Positions 34,550 through 46,476 of a stretch of 64,000 bases of DNA are shown here, piece by piece. Made by a program: the position numbers and the translations under genes. The notes under the pieces are model-generated. The model had not been told where the DNA came from and searched no databases. It worked only from the letters and a program-made list of their open reading frames with translations. The DNA comes from Microvirga thermotolerans (GTDB taxonomy: Bacteria > Pseudomonadota > Alphaproteobacteria > Rhizobiales > Beijerinckiaceae): the NCBI RefSeq assembly GCF_009363855.1, contig NZ_CP045423.1, forward strand, positions 3,130,001-3,194,000. Direction: 5' to 3'. Positions within the stretch are counted from its first letter, which is position 1. Every line of letters starts with the position of its first letter.

Positions 34550-36391
34550 GTGATCCGCACCGTCCTGCTGAGCCTCCTCGCCTGCCTGCCCCTCTCCTCC
34601 GTCGCGGCGCAGGACGCTTCCTGGAGGCACGGCGCGGCCCTCCTCGGCGAGCCGAAATACCCGCCCGGCTTCAGGCATTTCGACTACGTGAACCCCGATG
34701 CCCCCAAGGGCGGCCTCGTCCGCTTCGGCGCCCAGGGCACCTTCGACAGCTTCAACATCGTCGTGGCGGGGGTGAAGGGCTCGCCCGAGCAGGGGCTCGG
34801 CCTGATCTACGAGACCCTGGTCACCCCGTCCCTGGACGAGCCGAGCGCCTCCTACGGCCTTCTGGCCGAGGCCTTCTCGTATCCGGAGGACTTCTCCTCC
34901 GTCACCTTCCGCCTGCGCCCGGAGGCGCGCTGGCACGACGGCCGGCCCGTGACCGTCGAGGACGTGATCTTCTCCTTCGAGGTGCTGAAGGCGAACAGCC
35001 CCACCTACGCCTTCTACTACAAGAATGTGGAGAAGGCGGAGAAGGCGGGCGAGCGGGAGGTGAAGTTCACCTTCGACCAGAAGGGAAACCGGGAGCTCCC
35101 GCAGATCATGGGCCAGCTCCTCGTTCTGCCCAGGCACTGGTGGGAGGGTACGGGTCCCGACGGCCGCAGGCGGGACGTGACGCAGACGAGCCTGGAGCCG
35201 CCGCTGGGCTCGGGCCCCTACCGCCTGAAGAGCTTCGATCCCGGCCGCAGCGCCACCTACGAGCGGGTGAAGGACTACTGGGGCGCCGCCCTCAACGTGA
35301 ACGTGGGCAAGTACAATTTCGACGAGGTCCGCTACGAGTACTACCGCGACGCGACGGTGCTGCTCGAGGCGTTCAAGGGCGACCGCATCGACTTCCGCAG
35401 CGAGAACAGCGCCCGCAACTGGGCGACCGGCTACGATTTCCCGGCGCGCCAGCAGGGCAAGGTGATCCTGGAGGAGTTCCCGATCCGCGCCTCCGGCGTG
35501 ATGCAAGCCTTCGTGCCCAACCTGCGCCGCGACAAGTTCAAGGACCCTAAGGTCAGGCGCGCCCTCAACCTCGCCTTCCCGTTCGAGGAGATCAACAAGA
35601 CGATCTTCTCGGGGCAGTACGAGCGCATCTCGAGCTACTTCTTCGGCCTCGAACTCGCCTCCTCCGGCCTTCCCGAAGGCAAGGAGCGCGAGATCCTGGA
35701 ATCGGTGAAGGATAAGATCCCGCCCGAGGTCATGACCACGCCCTACAGGAACCCCGTGAGCGACACCCCCGAGGCGGTGCGCGCCAATCTGCGCGAGGCC
35801 GACCGCCTGCTGCGCGAGGCGGGCTGGGAGCTCAAGGACCGGCGCCGCGTGAACGCCAGGGGCGAGACCCTGACCGTCGAACTCCTCGGCAGCACGCCGA
35901 ACGACGAGCGCATCTATCTTCCCTACAAGGCGTCCCTCGACCGGCTCGGCATCGTCACCACCGTGCGGATCGTCGACGACGTCCAGTACGTGAACCGGAT
36001 CCGCTCCTTCGACTTCGACGTCATCTCCGGGATCTGGGGCAAGTCCCTTTCGCCGGGCAACGAGCAGCGCGAATTCTGGGGCTCGCAGGCGGCCAAGCGC
36101 GAGGGCTCCCGCAACCTGGCCGGGATCGCGGACCCCGGCGTCGACGCCCTGATCGACCGGGTGATCTTCGCCAAGGACCGGGAGGAGCTCGTGGCAGCGA
36201 CCAGGGCCCTCGACCGGGTGCTGCTGGCCCACGATTACGTGATCCCGCAATGGACCTATCGGAAGCAGCGCACGGCCCGCTGGGACCGCTTCGGGCGCCC
36301 CGAGACGCTGCCGCTCTACGGCGCCTCCGGCTTCCCGACGGTCTGGTGGTACGACGCGGCCAGGGCCGCCAGGACGGGAGCCGCCCGATGA
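34550..36391 (+). CDS. yejA: Extracellular solute-binding protein, family 5 (YejA-like), first copy
   Basis: 613 aa periplasmic binding protein. A Sec signal peptide (about 1-20, [16 protein letters not shown]) precedes the SBP_bac_5 domain: [34 protein letters not shown], ending NPxxVWWYDA-like [11 protein letters not shown]. It should bind oligopeptides or peptide-linked compounds and deliver them to YejBEF. Start is GTG 34550 with GGGAG upstream. It overlaps the second binding-protein gene by 4 nt. Confidence 0.93.
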   Translation: MIRTVLLSLLACLPLSSVAAQDASWRHGAALLGEPKYPPGFRHFDYVNPDAPKGGLVRFGAQGTFDSFNIVVAGVKGSPEQGLGLIYETLVTPSLDEPSASYGLLAEAFSYPEDFSSVTFRLRPEARWHDGRPVTVEDVIFSFEVLKANSPTYAFYYKNVEKAEKAGEREVKFTFDQKGNRELPQIMGQLLVLPRHWWEGTGPDGRRRDVTQTSLEPPLGSGPYRLKSFDPGRSATYERVKDYWGAALNVNVGKYNFDEVRYEYYRDATVLLEAFKGDRIDFRSENSARNWATGYDFPARQQGKVILEEFPIRASGVMQAFVPNLRRDKFKDPKVRRALNLAFPFEEINKTIFSGQYERISSYFFGLELASSGLPEGKEREILESVKDKIPPEVMTTPYRNPVSDTPEAVRANLREADRLLREAGWELKDRRRVNARGETLTVELLGSTPNDERIYLPYKASLDRLGIVTTVRIVDDVQYVNRIRSFDFDVISGIWGKSLSPGNEQREFWGSQAAKREGSRNLAGIADPGVDALIDRVIFAKDREELVAATRALDRVLLAHDYVIPQWTYRKQRTARWDRFGRPETLPLYGASGFPTVWWYDAARAARTGAAR

Positions 36392-38259
36392 CCCGTTCCC
36401 ATCCCACCCGCCGGACGGTGCTCCTCGGAACCGCCGCCGCCCTCCTCGCCGGCCGGGTCGGGCCGGCCCTCGCCCAGGAGGCGGGAAGCGGCGGCGAGGT
36501 GCACGGCCTCTCGAGCTTCGGCGATCTCAAGTACGGGCCCGATTTCAGGCACTTCGACTATGTGAACCCCGCCGCGCCGAAGGGCGGCACCCTGGCGATC
36601 CAGATCCGGCAGGGGCTCGGCAACCAGAACTTCGACACCTTCAACACCCTCAACGTCTTCGTGCTCAAGGGCGACGGCGCGGCGGGCATGACGGCTACCT
36701 TCGACAGCCTGATGGCCGCCTCCGGAGACGAACCGGACGCCATGTACGGGCTGGTGGCGCGGGCGGTGCGCGTCTCCGAGGACAAGCTCGCCTACCGCTT
36801 CCTGCTCCGTCCGGAAGCCCGGTTCCACGACGGCTCGCGCCTGACGGCGAAGGACGCCGCCTTCTCCCTCAACATCCTCAAGGAGAAGGGGCACCCGACC
36901 TTCCGGCTCCTGCTGACCCAGCTCGAGACCGCCGAGCCGGAAAGCGACGAGGTTCTGCTCGTCCGCCTCTCGCCCAAGCGCAGCCGCGACCTGCACCTGG
37001 TGATCGCGGGGATGCCCATCTTCTCCGAGGCCTGGTGGCAGGGCCGCGACTTCGAGGCCGCGACCCTGGAGGCTCCCCTCGGTTCGGGGCCCTACAAGGT
37101 CGGGCACTTCGAGCAGGGCCGCTTCATCGAGTTCGAGCGCGTGCCCGACTACTGGGCGAAGGACCTGCCCGTGAATGTCGGCCAGAACAACTTCGACCGC
37201 ATCCGCTACGAGTATTTCCGGGACAGGATCGTCGCCTTCGAGGCGTTCAAGAACGGGACGCTCAACTTCCACGAGGAGGTCACCTCCCGGACCTGGGCGA
37301 CCGGATACGACTTCCCCGCCGTCCGGGACGGGCGCGTCAAGAAGGAGGAGATCCCCAACGACGCCCCGTCCTCCATCCAGGGCTGGTACTTCAACACCCG
37401 CCGGGAAGCCTTCAAGGACCCGCGCATCCGCGAGGCGATCGGGCTCGCCTTCGACTTCGAGTGGACCAACGCGAACATCATGTACGGGTCCTACCGGCGC
37501 CTGACCTCCTACTTCGAGAGCTCGGAGATGAAGGCGAGCGGCCCGCCCTCGCCGGAGGAGGCCGCCCTCCTCGAACCCTTCCGCGACAGGCTGCCGCCTT
37601 CCGTCTTCGGCGAGCCCTACACGCCGCCGGTCTCCGACGGCTCCGGCCAGGACCGGCGCCTCCTGCGCCGGGCGGACGAGCTCCTGCGCGAGGCAGGCTG
37701 CAAGCGCGAAGGCGGCGTGCTCAAGCTGCCGAACGGGCAGCCCTTCACCATCGAGTTCCTGGATTTCCAAGCTGCCTTCCAACCGCACGTGCAGCCCTTC
37801 CAGGCCAACCTGAAGCGCCTCGGGATCAACGCCCAGTCGCGCATCGTCGACGCGGCCCAGTACCAGCGGCGGATGGAATCCTACGACTTCGACATCACCT
37901 CCCGCGCCCTGACGGGATCCACGACCCCGGGCGATTCCCTGAGGGTCGTGTACGGCTCGCAGGCGGGGCGTTCGCCGGGGTCCTACAACATCGCGGGCAT
38001 CGACGACCCGGCGGTAGACGCGCTCATCGACGTGATCGGATCGGCGAAGACGCGGCAGGAGCTCGTGACCGCGTGCCGCGCCCTCGACCGGGTCCTGCGG
38101 GCCGGCCATTACTGGGTGCCCATGTGGTTCAAGCCCGCCGACTGGGTGGCCTACTGGGACATGTTCTCCCGGCCCGCGACCAAGCCGAAGCTGAGTTCCG
38201 GCGCGCCGGGAACCTGGTGGTACGACGCCGAGAAGGCGCGGCGGATCGGCAGGGGTTGA
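36388..38259 (+). CDS. yejA: Extracellular solute-binding protein, family 5 (YejA-like), second copy with Tat-type signal
   Basis: 623 aa paralogue of the preceding gene, sharing the start [21 protein letters not shown] and the ending [11 protein letters not shown]. The signal peptide carries a twin-arginine pattern ([16 protein letters not shown]), unlike the Sec-type first copy, so the two may be exported by different routes. The tandem pair feeding one transporter is known in rhizobial yej loci. Start ATG 36388 overlaps the first copy. Confidence 0.93.
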   Translation: MTRSHPTRRTVLLGTAAALLAGRVGPALAQEAGSGGEVHGLSSFGDLKYGPDFRHFDYVNPAAPKGGTLAIQIRQGLGNQNFDTFNTLNVFVLKGDGAAGMTATFDSLMAASGDEPDAMYGLVARAVRVSEDKLAYRFLLRPEARFHDGSRLTAKDAAFSLNILKEKGHPTFRLLLTQLETAEPESDEVLLVRLSPKRSRDLHLVIAGMPIFSEAWWQGRDFEAATLEAPLGSGPYKVGHFEQGRFIEFERVPDYWAKDLPVNVGQNNFDRIRYEYFRDRIVAFEAFKNGTLNFHEEVTSRTWATGYDFPAVRDGRVKKEEIPNDAPSSIQGWYFNTRREAFKDPRIREAIGLAFDFEWTNANIMYGSYRRLTSYFESSEMKASGPPSPEEAALLEPFRDRLPPSVFGEPYTPPVSDGSGQDRRLLRRADELLREAGCKREGGVLKLPNGQPFTIEFLDFQAAFQPHVQPFQANLKRLGINAQSRIVDAAQYQRRMESYDFDITSRALTGSTTPGDSLRVVYGSQAGRSPGSYNIAGIDDPAVDALIDVIGSAKTRQELVTACRALDRVLRAGHYWVPMWFKPADWVAYWDMFSRPATKPKLSSGAPGTWWYDAEKARRIGRG

Positions 38260-38271
38260 GCCTTGAAGACG

Positions 38272-38730
38272 ATGCCGAGCCGTGCGGGCCGCGAGACAGG
38301 CTGCGATGCAGCGGTTTTCCCGGCGACTGCCGCCCCTGCGGAGGCGGCCTTCGTGGAGGGCGCGCCGCGGACGATCCTGCGGCTGGAGGGCTTCGTCCTT
38401 CTCGTGCTCGCGACCTGGGGATTCGGCCTCACCGGCCTGTCCTGGTGGCTCTATGCCCTCCTGTTCCTTCTGCCGGACCTGAGCTTCGCCGGTTATCTCG
38501 CGGGTCCGCGGCGGGGGGCTATCCTCTACAACGCGCTTCATTCTACCATTGCGCCGGCCGTCCTGGCCGGATGGGGCCTCCTGACGGGAGAGCCGCTCCC
38601 GCTCGGACTTGCCGCCATCTGGGCGGCGCATATCGGATTCGACCGCATGTTGGGGTACGGCTTGAAATACGCATCCGCCTTCGGCGACACCCATCTCGGC
38701 CGCATCGGCCGCCAGCGGAAAGGCGCCTGA
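38272..38730 (+). CDS. DUF4260 family membrane protein inside the yej operon
   Basis: 152 aa. A 30-residue N-terminal segment leads to a core with three to four membrane segments and the family motifs [36 protein letters not shown] and [23 protein letters not shown]. Function unknown. A TTG at 38263 would add three residues, and an internal GTG near residue 28 is also possible. Its stop overlaps the yejB start (TGATG), so it is translated from the transporter transcript although not a known transporter part. Confidence 0.85.
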   Translation: MPSRAGRETGCDAAVFPATAAPAEAAFVEGAPRTILRLEGFVLLVLATWGFGLTGLSWWLYALLFLLPDLSFAGYLAGPRRGAILYNALHSTIAPAVLAGWGLLTGEPLPLGLAAIWAAHIGFDRMLGYGLKYASAFGDTHLGRIGRQRKGA

Positions 38731-39839
38731 TGCTGGCCTATATCGCGCGCCGCGTTCTCCTCATGATCCCGACCCTGCTCGGCATCATGCTGATCTCCTT
38801 CGTCATCGTGCAGTTCGCGCCCGGCGGCCCGGTGGAGCGCATCATCGCCCAGCTCCAGGGCCAGGATTCCGGCGCCACCTCCCGGATCTCGGGCGGAGGC
38901 GGCGACCTGTCCGGCGGTCAGGCGGCCGCGGGCGGGGGCGGAGAGGCCGCCTCCTCCCGCTACCGCGGCGCGCAGGGCCTCGACCCGCAGTTCATCAAGC
39001 AGCTCGAGGTGCAGTTCGGCTTCGACAAGCCGGCCTCGGAGCGCTTCCTCAAGATGCTGTGGGACTACGCCCGCTTCGATTTCGGCAAGAGCTATTTCCG
39101 CGACATCTCCGTGCTGCAGCTCATCCGGGAGAAGCTGCCCGTCTCGATCAGCCTCGGCCTGTGGATGACCCTGCTCTCCTACGCGATCTCGATCCCGCTC
39201 GGCATCCGCAAGGCCGTGAGGGACGGGTCTGCCTTCGACATCTGGACCTCGGGCGTCGTGATCGTCGGCTACGCGATCCCGGGTTTCCTCTTCGCGATCC
39301 TCCTGATCGTGCTCTTCGCCGGCGGCTCGTTCTGGCAGATCTTCCCCCTGCGCGGCCTCACCTCGGAGAACTGGGACCAGCTTTCCCTCGGCGGCAAGAT
39401 CCTCGATTATTTCTGGCACATCGCGCTGCCCATCACCTCAATGGCGCTCGGCGCCTTCGCCACCTCGACGCTGCTCACCAAGAACTCCTTTCTCGACGAG
39501 ATCCGCAAGCAGTACGTGCTGACCGCGCGGATGAAGGGTCTGTCCGAGCGGCAGGTGCTCTACGGCCATGTCTTCCGCAACGCGATGCTGATCGTCATCG
39601 CCGGATTTCCGGGCGCCTTCATCGGAGCGTTCTTCGCGGGCGCGCTCCTCATCGAGACGATCTTCTCCCTCGACGGCCTCGGGCTCCTGTCCTTCGAATC
39701 CATCGTCAACCGCGACTACCCGGTGGTGTTCGCGAACCTCTACATCTTCTCCCTGGTCGGCCTTGCGGTGAACCTGATCTCGGACCTCACCTATACCTGG
39801 ATCGACCCGCGCATCGACTTCGAGACGCGGGAGGCGTGA
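38730..39839 (+). CDS. yejB: Peptide ABC transporter permease YejB
   Basis: 369 aa DppB-type permease. First membrane segment [25 protein letters not shown], a Gly/Ser/Ala-rich insert (about 50-75) typical of YejB, then the permease core. The EAA-type loop reads [30 protein letters not shown], contacting the YejF ATPase. Next to yejE. Confidence 0.96.
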   Translation: MLAYIARRVLLMIPTLLGIMLISFVIVQFAPGGPVERIIAQLQGQDSGATSRISGGGGDLSGGQAAAGGGGEAASSRYRGAQGLDPQFIKQLEVQFGFDKPASERFLKMLWDYARFDFGKSYFRDISVLQLIREKLPVSISLGLWMTLLSYAISIPLGIRKAVRDGSAFDIWTSGVVIVGYAIPGFLFAILLIVLFAGGSFWQIFPLRGLTSENWDQLSLGGKILDYFWHIALPITSMALGAFATSTLLTKNSFLDEIRKQYVLTARMKGLSERQVLYGHVFRNAMLIVIAGFPGAFIGAFFAGALLIETIFSLDGLGLLSFESIVNRDYPVVFANLYIFSLVGLAVNLISDLTYTWIDPRIDFETREA

Positions 39840-39840
39840 G

Positions 39841-41007
39841 ATGAACGAGAACGTGCCCGTCGCCTCGCCCGCCGCCAACGCTCCCGTGGCTCCGCCCCTG
39901 CCGCGGGAGGGCTTCATCCGCCTCTCGCCGCTCAACCGCCGGCGCCTGCAGAACTTCAAGGCCAACAAGCGCGGCTACTGGTCCTTCTGGATCTTCGCGG
40001 TCCTGTTCGTGCTCAGCCTGTTCGCGGAGTTCATCGCCAATGACAGGCCGCTCCTCGTCTCCTACAAGGGCGAGTGGCTCTATCCCGTCTTCGTGGATTA
40101 TCCGGAGGAGAAGTTCGGCGGCTTCCTGGCGCAGACCGACTACCGCGATCCGGTCATCGCGAAGGAGATCGACGCGAACGGCTGGGCGATCTGGGCGCCG
40201 ATCCGCTTCTCCTACAACACCCACAATCTCGACCTGCCCGTGCCGGCCCCCGCGCCGCCCACCTGGATGCTCACGGACGAGCAGTGCCGGCCCATCGCCG
40301 AGCGCAAGGGCGGCACGGGATGCGGGGACATCGAATGGAACTGGCTCGGCACGGACGACCAGGGCCGGGACGTGGTGGCGCGGCTGATCTACGGCTTCCG
40401 CATCTCGGTGCTGTTCGGCCTCATCCTCGCCGGCATCTCCTCGGCGATCGGCGTGCTCGCCGGGGCCGTCCAGGGCTATTTCGGCGGCTGGGTCGACCTG
40501 CTGTTCCAGCGTTTCATCGAGATCTGGACCGCCATTCCGGCCCTCTACCTGCTCATCATCATCTCGGCGATCATCACGCCGAGCTTCTTCGTGCTGCTCG
40601 GCATCCTGCTCCTGTTCTCCTGGGTGTCGCTGGTGGGCGTGGTGCGCGCCGAGTTCCTGCGCGCGCGAAACTTCGAGTACGTGCGCGCGGCGCGGGCACT
40701 CGGCCTGTCCAACGTCACCATCATGTTCAAGCACCTCCTGCCCAACGCCATGGTGGCGACCCTCACCTTCCTGCCCTTCATCCTCAACGGCTCGATCACC
40801 ACCCTCACCTCGCTCGACTTCCTCGGCTTCGGCCTGCCGCCCGGCTCGCCCTCGCTCGGCGAGATGCTCGCGCAGGGCAAGGCCAACCTGCAGGCGCCCT
40901 GGCTCGGGCTGACGGGCTTCTTCGTGATCGCGCTCATGCTCAGCCTCCTCATCTTCGTCGGAGAGGCCGTGCGCGACGCCTTCGACCCGCGGAAGACGTT
41001 CCAATGA
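39841..41007 (+). CDS. yejE: Peptide ABC transporter permease YejE
   Basis: 388 aa DppC-type permease. N-terminal cytoplasmic segment with FIRLSPLNRRRLQNFKANKRGYWSF, a periplasmic loop with YEW-type tryptophans (residues about 60-150), GTDDQGRDVVARLIYGFRIS and the coupling loop FLRARNFEYVRAARALGLSN. GGAGG at its start. The stop overlaps yejF by 4 nt. Confidence 0.96.
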   Translation: MNENVPVASPAANAPVAPPLPREGFIRLSPLNRRRLQNFKANKRGYWSFWIFAVLFVLSLFAEFIANDRPLLVSYKGEWLYPVFVDYPEEKFGGFLAQTDYRDPVIAKEIDANGWAIWAPIRFSYNTHNLDLPVPAPAPPTWMLTDEQCRPIAERKGGTGCGDIEWNWLGTDDQGRDVVARLIYGFRISVLFGLILAGISSAIGVLAGAVQGYFGGWVDLLFQRFIEIWTAIPALYLLIIISAIITPSFFVLLGILLLFSWVSLVGVVRAEFLRARNFEYVRAARALGLSNVTIMFKHLLPNAMVATLTFLPFILNGSITTLTSLDFLGFGLPPGSPSLGEMLAQGKANLQAPWLGLTGFFVIALMLSLLIFVGEAVRDAFDPRKTFQ

Positions 41008-42632
41008 CCGAGCCGCTCCTCTCCGTTCAGGATCTCTCCGTCGCCTTCCGCCAGGACGGGCGCGACATGCTCGCGGTCGACCGGGTCTCCTTCGACGTCC
41101 GCAAAGGCGAGACGGTCGCGCTCGTGGGCGAATCCGGCTCCGGCAAGTCGGTCTCGGCCCTCTCCATCCTCAGGCTCCTGCCCTACCCTGCCGCCTCGCA
41201 CCCGTCGGGGCGCATCCTGTTCAAGGGGCAGGACCTCCTTGCGGCGGACGAGGACGCCATGCGCCGGGTGCGCGGCGACGACATCACCATGGTGTTCCAG
41301 GAGCCCATGACCTCGCTCAACCCGCTCCACACCATCGAGCGGCAGGTCGGGGAGATCCTGAAGCTGCACCGGGGGCTCTCCGACCGCGATGCGCGTGCCC
41401 GCACCCTCGAGCTCCTCTCGCTCGTCGGCATCCGCGACGCGGAGAGCCGGCTCGGCGCTTATCCCCACCAGCTTTCCGGCGGTCAGCGCCAGCGCGTGAT
41501 GATCGCCATGAGCCTCGCTAACGAGCCGGACCTCCTGATCGCCGACGAGCCGACTACGGCCCTCGACGTGACCGTGCAGGCGCAGATCCTCAAGCTTCTC
41601 GCGGAGCTGAAGGACCGGCTCGGCATGGCGATGCTGTTCATCACCCACGACCTCGGCATCGTCCGCAAGGTGGCGGACCGGGTCTGCGTGATGCTCAAGG
41701 GGCGGATCGTCGAGCAGGGAACGGTGGCGGAGGTTTTTCAGAATCCGCAGCATCCCTACACGAAGAAGCTCCTCGCCGCCGAGCCGAAGGGGCGCGCCAA
41801 CCCCGTTCCCGCGGATGCGCCGACCGTGGTCGAGGCAGGCCCGATCAAGGTGTGGTTTCCCATCAAGCGGGGTTTCCTGCGCCGCACCGTGGGGCACGTG
41901 AAGGCCGTGGACAGCGTTTCGGTGCGCGTGCGGCAGGGCGAGACGGTGGGGGTGGTGGGCGAATCCGGCTCCGGCAAGACGACGCTGGGCCTCGCCGTCC
42001 TGCGCCTCGTGTCGTCGGAGGGGCCCATCGTCTTCCTCGGGCGACGCATCGACAGCCTCGGCTCGGGCGCGATCAGGCCGATGCGCAAGGACCTGCAAGT
42101 GGTGTTCCAGGACCCCTACGGCTCGCTCTCGCCGCGCCTGTCGGTGGCGGAGATCGTGGAGGAGGGCCTCCTCGTGCAGAAGCACGGCCTGTCCTATGCC
42201 CGGCGCCGCGACGTGGTGGCGCGGGCGCTCCACGACGTGGGCATCGATCCCGCGACCATGGACCGCTACCCCCACGAGTTCTCCGGCGGCCAGCGCCAGC
42301 GCATCGCGATCGCCCGCGCCATGGCGCTGGAGCCGCGCTTCGTCATGCTCGACGAACCGACCTCGGCCCTCGACATGTCGGTTCAGGCGCAGATCGTCGA
42401 GCTGCTCCGCGACCTCCAGAAGCAGCGCGACCTCGCCTACATGTTCATCAGCCACGACCTGAAGGTGGTGCGCGCGCTCGCGAACCACGTTCTCGTCATG
42501 CAGAACGGCAAGGTGGTGGAGGAAGGCCCCGCCGAGACGATTTTCACGCAGCCGCAGACGGATTATACCCGGGCGCTCTTCGCCGCGGCCTTCAACCTGG
42601 AAGCGGACACCCGGAACACGGTCCGCGAGTAG
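41004..42632 (+). CDS. yejF: Peptide ABC transporter ATPase YejF (two ATPase domains)
   Basis: 542 aa with two fused nucleotide-binding domains. The first has Walker [15 protein letters not shown], signature [12 protein letters not shown] and Walker B LLIADEPT; the second has [26 protein letters not shown] and [11 protein letters not shown]. Each half ends in an oligopeptide-type C-terminal region ([12 protein letters not shown]). It powers uptake through YejBE. Last gene of the yej operon; the CDF gene starts 5 nt later. Confidence 0.97.
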   Translation: MTEPLLSVQDLSVAFRQDGRDMLAVDRVSFDVRKGETVALVGESGSGKSVSALSILRLLPYPAASHPSGRILFKGQDLLAADEDAMRRVRGDDITMVFQEPMTSLNPLHTIERQVGEILKLHRGLSDRDARARTLELLSLVGIRDAESRLGAYPHQLSGGQRQRVMIAMSLANEPDLLIADEPTTALDVTVQAQILKLLAELKDRLGMAMLFITHDLGIVRKVADRVCVMLKGRIVEQGTVAEVFQNPQHPYTKKLLAAEPKGRANPVPADAPTVVEAGPIKVWFPIKRGFLRRTVGHVKAVDSVSVRVRQGETVGVVGESGSGKTTLGLAVLRLVSSEGPIVFLGRRIDSLGSGAIRPMRKDLQVVFQDPYGSLSPRLSVAEIVEEGLLVQKHGLSYARRRDVVARALHDVGIDPATMDRYPHEFSGGQRQRIAIARAMALEPRFVMLDEPTSALDMSVQAQIVELLRDLQKQRDLAYMFISHDLKVVRALANHVLVMQNGKVVEEGPAETIFTQPQTDYTRALFAAAFNLEADTRNTVRE

Positions 42633-42637
42633 AGACC

Positions 42638-43651
42638 ATGCACGCGCATCACCATCACGGCCATTCCCATCACGGCCACGCTCACCCGATGAGCCACGGG
42701 CGCGCCTTCGTGATCGGCATAGTCCTCAACCTGGGCTTCGTCGCGATCGAAGCGACTTACGGATTCCTGGCGGACTCGATGGCCCTCCTGTCGGATGCGG
42801 GCCATAACCTGAGCGACGTGCTCGGCCTCGCCATCGCCTGGGGCGCGGCCCTGCTCGCGCGGCGCAGCCGGACGGAGCGCTTCACCTATGGCCTGCGCTC
42901 GAGCTCGATTCTCGCAGCGCTCTTCAACGCGCTCCTCCTGCTCGTCGCCGTCGGCGGCATCGCGTGGGAGTCGATCCGCCGCCTTCTCGAACCCACCCCC
43001 GTGGCCGCCGTCACGGTCATGATCGTGGCCGGCATCGGCATCCTGATCAACGGCTTCACCGCCCTCCTCTTCATGAAGGGCAGCGAGGACGACCTCAACA
43101 TCCGCGGCGCCTTCCTGCACATGGCCGCCGACGCCGTCGTCTCCCTGGGAGTCGTCATTGCGGGCGCCGTCATCCTCTGGACGGGCGCCACATGGGTCGA
43201 TCCGGTCATCAGCCTCGTCATCGCCGGGGTCGTTCTCTGGAGCACGTGGGACCTCCTGCGCCAGTCGCTGGCCCTGTCGCTTCACGGCGTGCCGAGCGGC
43301 ATCTCCATGACGGAGGTGCGCAAGACGCTGGAGGCCCTGCCCGGGGTCGCGCGCGTCCATCACCTGCACGTCTGGGCCATGAGCACGACCGACACGGCCC
43401 TGACCGTGCATCTCGTCATGCCGGGCGGCCACCCCGGAGACCGCTTCCTCGCCGAAGCGCAGGCGGAGCTGAAGCGGCGCTTCGGCATCGGCCATGCGAC
43501 GCTGCAGATCGAGATCAGGTCGGCGGGCGGGCCCCGGCACGGTCCGGAATGCCCGCTCGACCCGCACGCCGAAACCCACGGACACGATGACCATGACCAT
43601 TCGCACGGCCACCATCCCGCCCACGCGCATGGCGCAGGCCATCGCCACTGA
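42638..43651 (+). CDS. Cation diffusion facilitator (zinc/cobalt-type efflux), His-rich at both ends
   Basis: 337 aa, six membrane segments. The N-terminus is [15 protein letters not shown] and the C-terminus has about fifteen His among Asp and Gly. Metal sites are SDAGHNLSD in segment 2 and HMAADAVVS in segment 5. The cytoplasmic ZT-dimer domain is at about 205-300. It likely exports Zn(II), Co(II) or Ni(II) by proton antiport; His-rich ends recall DmeF and CzcD. It follows yejF by 5 nt, probably on the same transcript but unrelated in role. Confidence 0.92.
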   Translation: MHAHHHHGHSHHGHAHPMSHGRAFVIGIVLNLGFVAIEATYGFLADSMALLSDAGHNLSDVLGLAIAWGAALLARRSRTERFTYGLRSSSILAALFNALLLLVAVGGIAWESIRRLLEPTPVAAVTVMIVAGIGILINGFTALLFMKGSEDDLNIRGAFLHMAADAVVSLGVVIAGAVILWTGATWVDPVISLVIAGVVLWSTWDLLRQSLALSLHGVPSGISMTEVRKTLEALPGVARVHHLHVWAMSTTDTALTVHLVMPGGHPGDRFLAEAQAELKRRFGIGHATLQIEIRSAGGPRHGPECPLDPHAETHGHDDHDHSHGHHPAHAHGAGHRH

Positions 43652-43701
43652 CCGCGCGCCCTGAACGGATCGCCACGCATTTCGGACGAAGGACTTCCAT
43701 C

Positions 43702-44922
43702 ATGCCTCGCGCTCTTCTCATCGTGCTCGACTCCGTCGGCATCGGCGGCGCGGAAGACGCCGCCGCCTATGGCGACGCCGGCGCCGACACGGTCGGCCAC
43801 ATCGCGGAGGCCTGCGCGGCCGGCCGGGGCGACCGGGCGGGCCTGCGGCAGGGGCCGCTGCACCTGCCGCACCTTTCCGCGCTCGGCCTCGGCCTCGCCT
43901 GCGAAGCCTCGACCGGTCGCGTGCCGCCGAACCTCGCGCCGCAGGGTCCGCTGAAGGGCGCCTGGGGCTATGGGGTCGAGACGTCCAGGGGCAAGGACAC
44001 GCCCTCGGGCCATTGGGAGATCGCCGGCGTTCCCGTGGACTTCGACTGGGGCTACTTCCCCGACACGCAGCCGGCCTTCCCGAGGGAACTGACCGACGCC
44101 ATCGTCGCTCAGGGCAAGGTCCCCGGCATCCTCGGCAACAAGCACGCCTCGGGGACCGCGATCATCGACGAACTCGGCGAGGAGCACATGCGGACCGGAA
44201 AGCCGATCTGCTACACCTCCGTCGACAGCGTGCTGCAGATCGCCGCGCACGAGGAGAGCTTCGGCCTCGCGCGGCTCTACGACCTGTGCGCCACGGTGCG
44301 GACGCTCTGCGACCCCTACCGCATCGGACGCGTGATCGCGCGCCCCTTCGTCGGCAGCGCCGAGGCCGGCTTCAGGCGAACGGGCAACCGCAAGGACTTC
44401 GCGACGCCGCCGCCCTCCGACACCATCCTCGACACGCTCTCCAAGGCGGGGCGCGCGGTCGTGACCGTCGGCAAGATCGGCGACATCTTCGCCCACCGCA
44501 ACACGGGCGAGGAGATCAAGCCGCACGGCAACGACGCCTGCCTCACCGCCGCCGTCGACGCGATGAGGCACCTGCCGGAGGGCGGGCTCGTCTTCGCCAA
44601 TCTCGTGGACTTCGACAGCGAGTTCGGCCACCGCCGCGACATTCCGGGCTATGCCGCCGCGATCGAGGCCTTCGACCGGCGCGTGCCGGAGATCGCCTCG
44701 GCGCTGCGCCCGGAGGATCTCGTCGTCGTCACCGCCGACCACGGCAACGACCCCTCCTGGCGCGGAACCGACCACACGCGGGAGCACGTCCCGATCCTCT
44801 GCTTCGGGCCGGCGGTGAAGCCGGGGCCGCTCGGACGGCGGGAAAGCTTCGCCGATATCGGCGCCAGCGTCCTGACCCATCTCGGCGTGAGCCATCTCGG
44901 CAGGGGCGATTCCTGGGTCTGA
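43702..44922 (+). CDS. deoB: Phosphopentomutase
   Basis: 406 aa alkaline-phosphatase-superfamily enzyme. It begins [23 protein letters not shown] with the metal-binding Asp, then [23 protein letters not shown] and the late [23 protein letters not shown] metal box. It converts (deoxy)ribose 1-phosphate to the 5-phosphate, linking the phosphorylases to DeoC. GAAGGA precedes the ATG. First of the plus-strand nucleoside genes. Confidence 0.97.
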   Translation: MPRALLIVLDSVGIGGAEDAAAYGDAGADTVGHIAEACAAGRGDRAGLRQGPLHLPHLSALGLGLACEASTGRVPPNLAPQGPLKGAWGYGVETSRGKDTPSGHWEIAGVPVDFDWGYFPDTQPAFPRELTDAIVAQGKVPGILGNKHASGTAIIDELGEEHMRTGKPICYTSVDSVLQIAAHEESFGLARLYDLCATVRTLCDPYRIGRVIARPFVGSAEAGFRRTGNRKDFATPPPSDTILDTLSKAGRAVVTVGKIGDIFAHRNTGEEIKPHGNDACLTAAVDAMRHLPEGGLVFANLVDFDSEFGHRRDIPGYAAAIEAFDRRVPEIASALRPEDLVVVTADHGNDPSWRGTDHTREHVPILCFGPAVKPGPLGRRESFADIGASVLTHLGVSHLGRGDSWV

Positions 44923-45098
44923 GCCTCGCGGGCCGGTTACCGCGAACGCCGCCCGCCGGAGTTCCCCTGAGAGCGGCAATCTCCGCCATTGACGCCCCCG
45001 TTACTTTGGATCAGTCTTCCAGGGATCGTAAGGAGGCTCTCCGAGCGATCCTGTGAACGGTCATTGGGGAGTCTTCCCGTTCTCGCGTGGAAGGTCAC

Positions 45099-46361
45099 AT
45101 GAACTCGCCCAATCGTTCGACCCATATCCGGCTGACGTCCCATCCCGAGCCGAACGCGGCCACCCTTCGCCGCCCCATCCGCTGGGGAGCCGCCGACCCG
45201 CGGGAGCGGGGCCCGATCATCGGCTCCGTCACCAATCCGGCCGACCGCAACGTGATCGGCGCCCATGGCGGGTCCTATTCCCTCTACCGAGCTCTCGCGA
45301 TCTCCGCCCGCGCCCTCAACCCCCTCGCCCGTCCCGACCTGCGCAACACGCACCCGACCGCGGAGATCGGCCCGCATCCGCAATGGTCGGAGCCGGGGCG
45401 GATCGTCTCCCTCGATCCCTGGGGCCATCTGGTCGGCCAGGTGTTCCAGGAGGAGATCGCAAGCGGAGTCGACATCCGCCCGACCATCGCCATCACCAAG
45501 GCGCGGCTGAACATGCCCGAGATCCTCGCCGCCATGGGCTCGAAGCGGCTCGAGGCGGACGGCGGCGTGCTGCATGCCTCCGGCGACATCTCCGTTACCA
45601 AGATCGCCATCGATCCGGTCTGGTACCTGCCCGGCATCGCCGAGCGGTTCGGCTGCTCGGAGGGCGAGTTGCGCCGCACCCTGTTCGAGCAGACCGGCGG
45701 CATGTTCCCCGAATTGGTGACGCGCCCCGACATGAGCGTCTTCCTGCCGCCCATCGGCAACACCACCGTCTACATCATCGGCGACGTGGCGGGGCTCGGC
45801 GATCCCAGGCGGCGGATCGCCTGCCGCGTGCACGACGAGTGCAACGGCTCGGACGTGTTCGGCTCCGACATCTGCACCTGCCGCCCCTATCTCGTCCACG
45901 GCATCGAGGAATGCGTGAAGGAGGCGCAGAGCGGGGGCGTCGGCGTCATCGCCTACAACCGCAAGGAAGGCCGCGCCCTCGGCGAGGTGACGAAGTTCCT
46001 CGTCTACAATGCGCGCAAGCGGCAGGAGGGCGGCGATTCCGCAGCAACCTACTTCGAGCGCACCGAATGCGTCGCGGGCGTGCAGGACGCGCGCTTCCAG
46101 CAGCTCATGCCGGACGTGCTGCACTGGCTCGGCATCCGCCGCATCGACCGGCTGATGTCCATGTCCAACATGAAGTACGACGCGATCACGGGCTCGGGCA
46201 TCGAGGTCGTGGAGCGGGTGCCGATCCCGCCCGAGCTCGTGCCGCCGGACGCGCAGGTGGAACTCGAGGCCAAGAAGGCCGCCGGCTACTATACGCCGGA
46301 CGGCGCACCCGATCCCTCCGCCCTCGACCAGGTGAAGGGCCGCGACCTGGAGCGATTCTGA
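45099..46361 (+). CDS. RibA-like GTP cyclohydrolase II homologue of the URC1 type (uracil catabolism)
   Basis: 420 aa. The first about 210 residues are specific to this branch (e.g. WGHLVGQVFQEEIASGVDIRPTIAITKARL in parts). The C-terminal half is GTP cyclohydrolase II-like with the zinc cysteines of HDECNGSDVFGSDICTCR (Cys248, Cys259, Cys261) and the AYNRKEGRALGE strand with a Tyr-Arg pair. Longer than RibA (about 200 aa) and next to URC4 and upp, which is the URC uracil-degradation gene set known from yeasts and some bacteria. The start ATG 45099 has GGAAGG close by; GTG 45087 would add four residues. Exact reaction is not established by sequence. Confidence 0.88.
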   Translation: MNSPNRSTHIRLTSHPEPNAATLRRPIRWGAADPRERGPIIGSVTNPADRNVIGAHGGSYSLYRALAISARALNPLARPDLRNTHPTAEIGPHPQWSEPGRIVSLDPWGHLVGQVFQEEIASGVDIRPTIAITKARLNMPEILAAMGSKRLEADGGVLHASGDISVTKIAIDPVWYLPGIAERFGCSEGELRRTLFEQTGGMFPELVTRPDMSVFLPPIGNTTVYIIGDVAGLGDPRRRIACRVHDECNGSDVFGSDICTCRPYLVHGIEECVKEAQSGGVGVIAYNRKEGRALGEVTKFLVYNARKRQEGGDSAATYFERTECVAGVQDARFQQLMPDVLHWLGIRRIDRLMSMSNMKYDAITGSGIEVVERVPIPPELVPPDAQVELEAKKAAGYYTPDGAPDPSALDQVKGRDLERF

Positions 46362-46476
46362 AGGTCGCGCCCTTCCCGCGTCTTAACCTTCTCCCCAATC
46401 GGCCCGGCGGCGCGCGGCCGCCCGGCCCCGATCCATGCTATCGCTCGCCCCCACAAGGAGAGCACCGGAGTCCCGC

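Noticed and set aside
44923-45098. Riboswitch ahead of the RibA-like gene (FMN type)
   Set aside because: The conserved FMN-element blocks (AGGGGCGGTG-like) are absent; only a generic 176-bp leader is visible.
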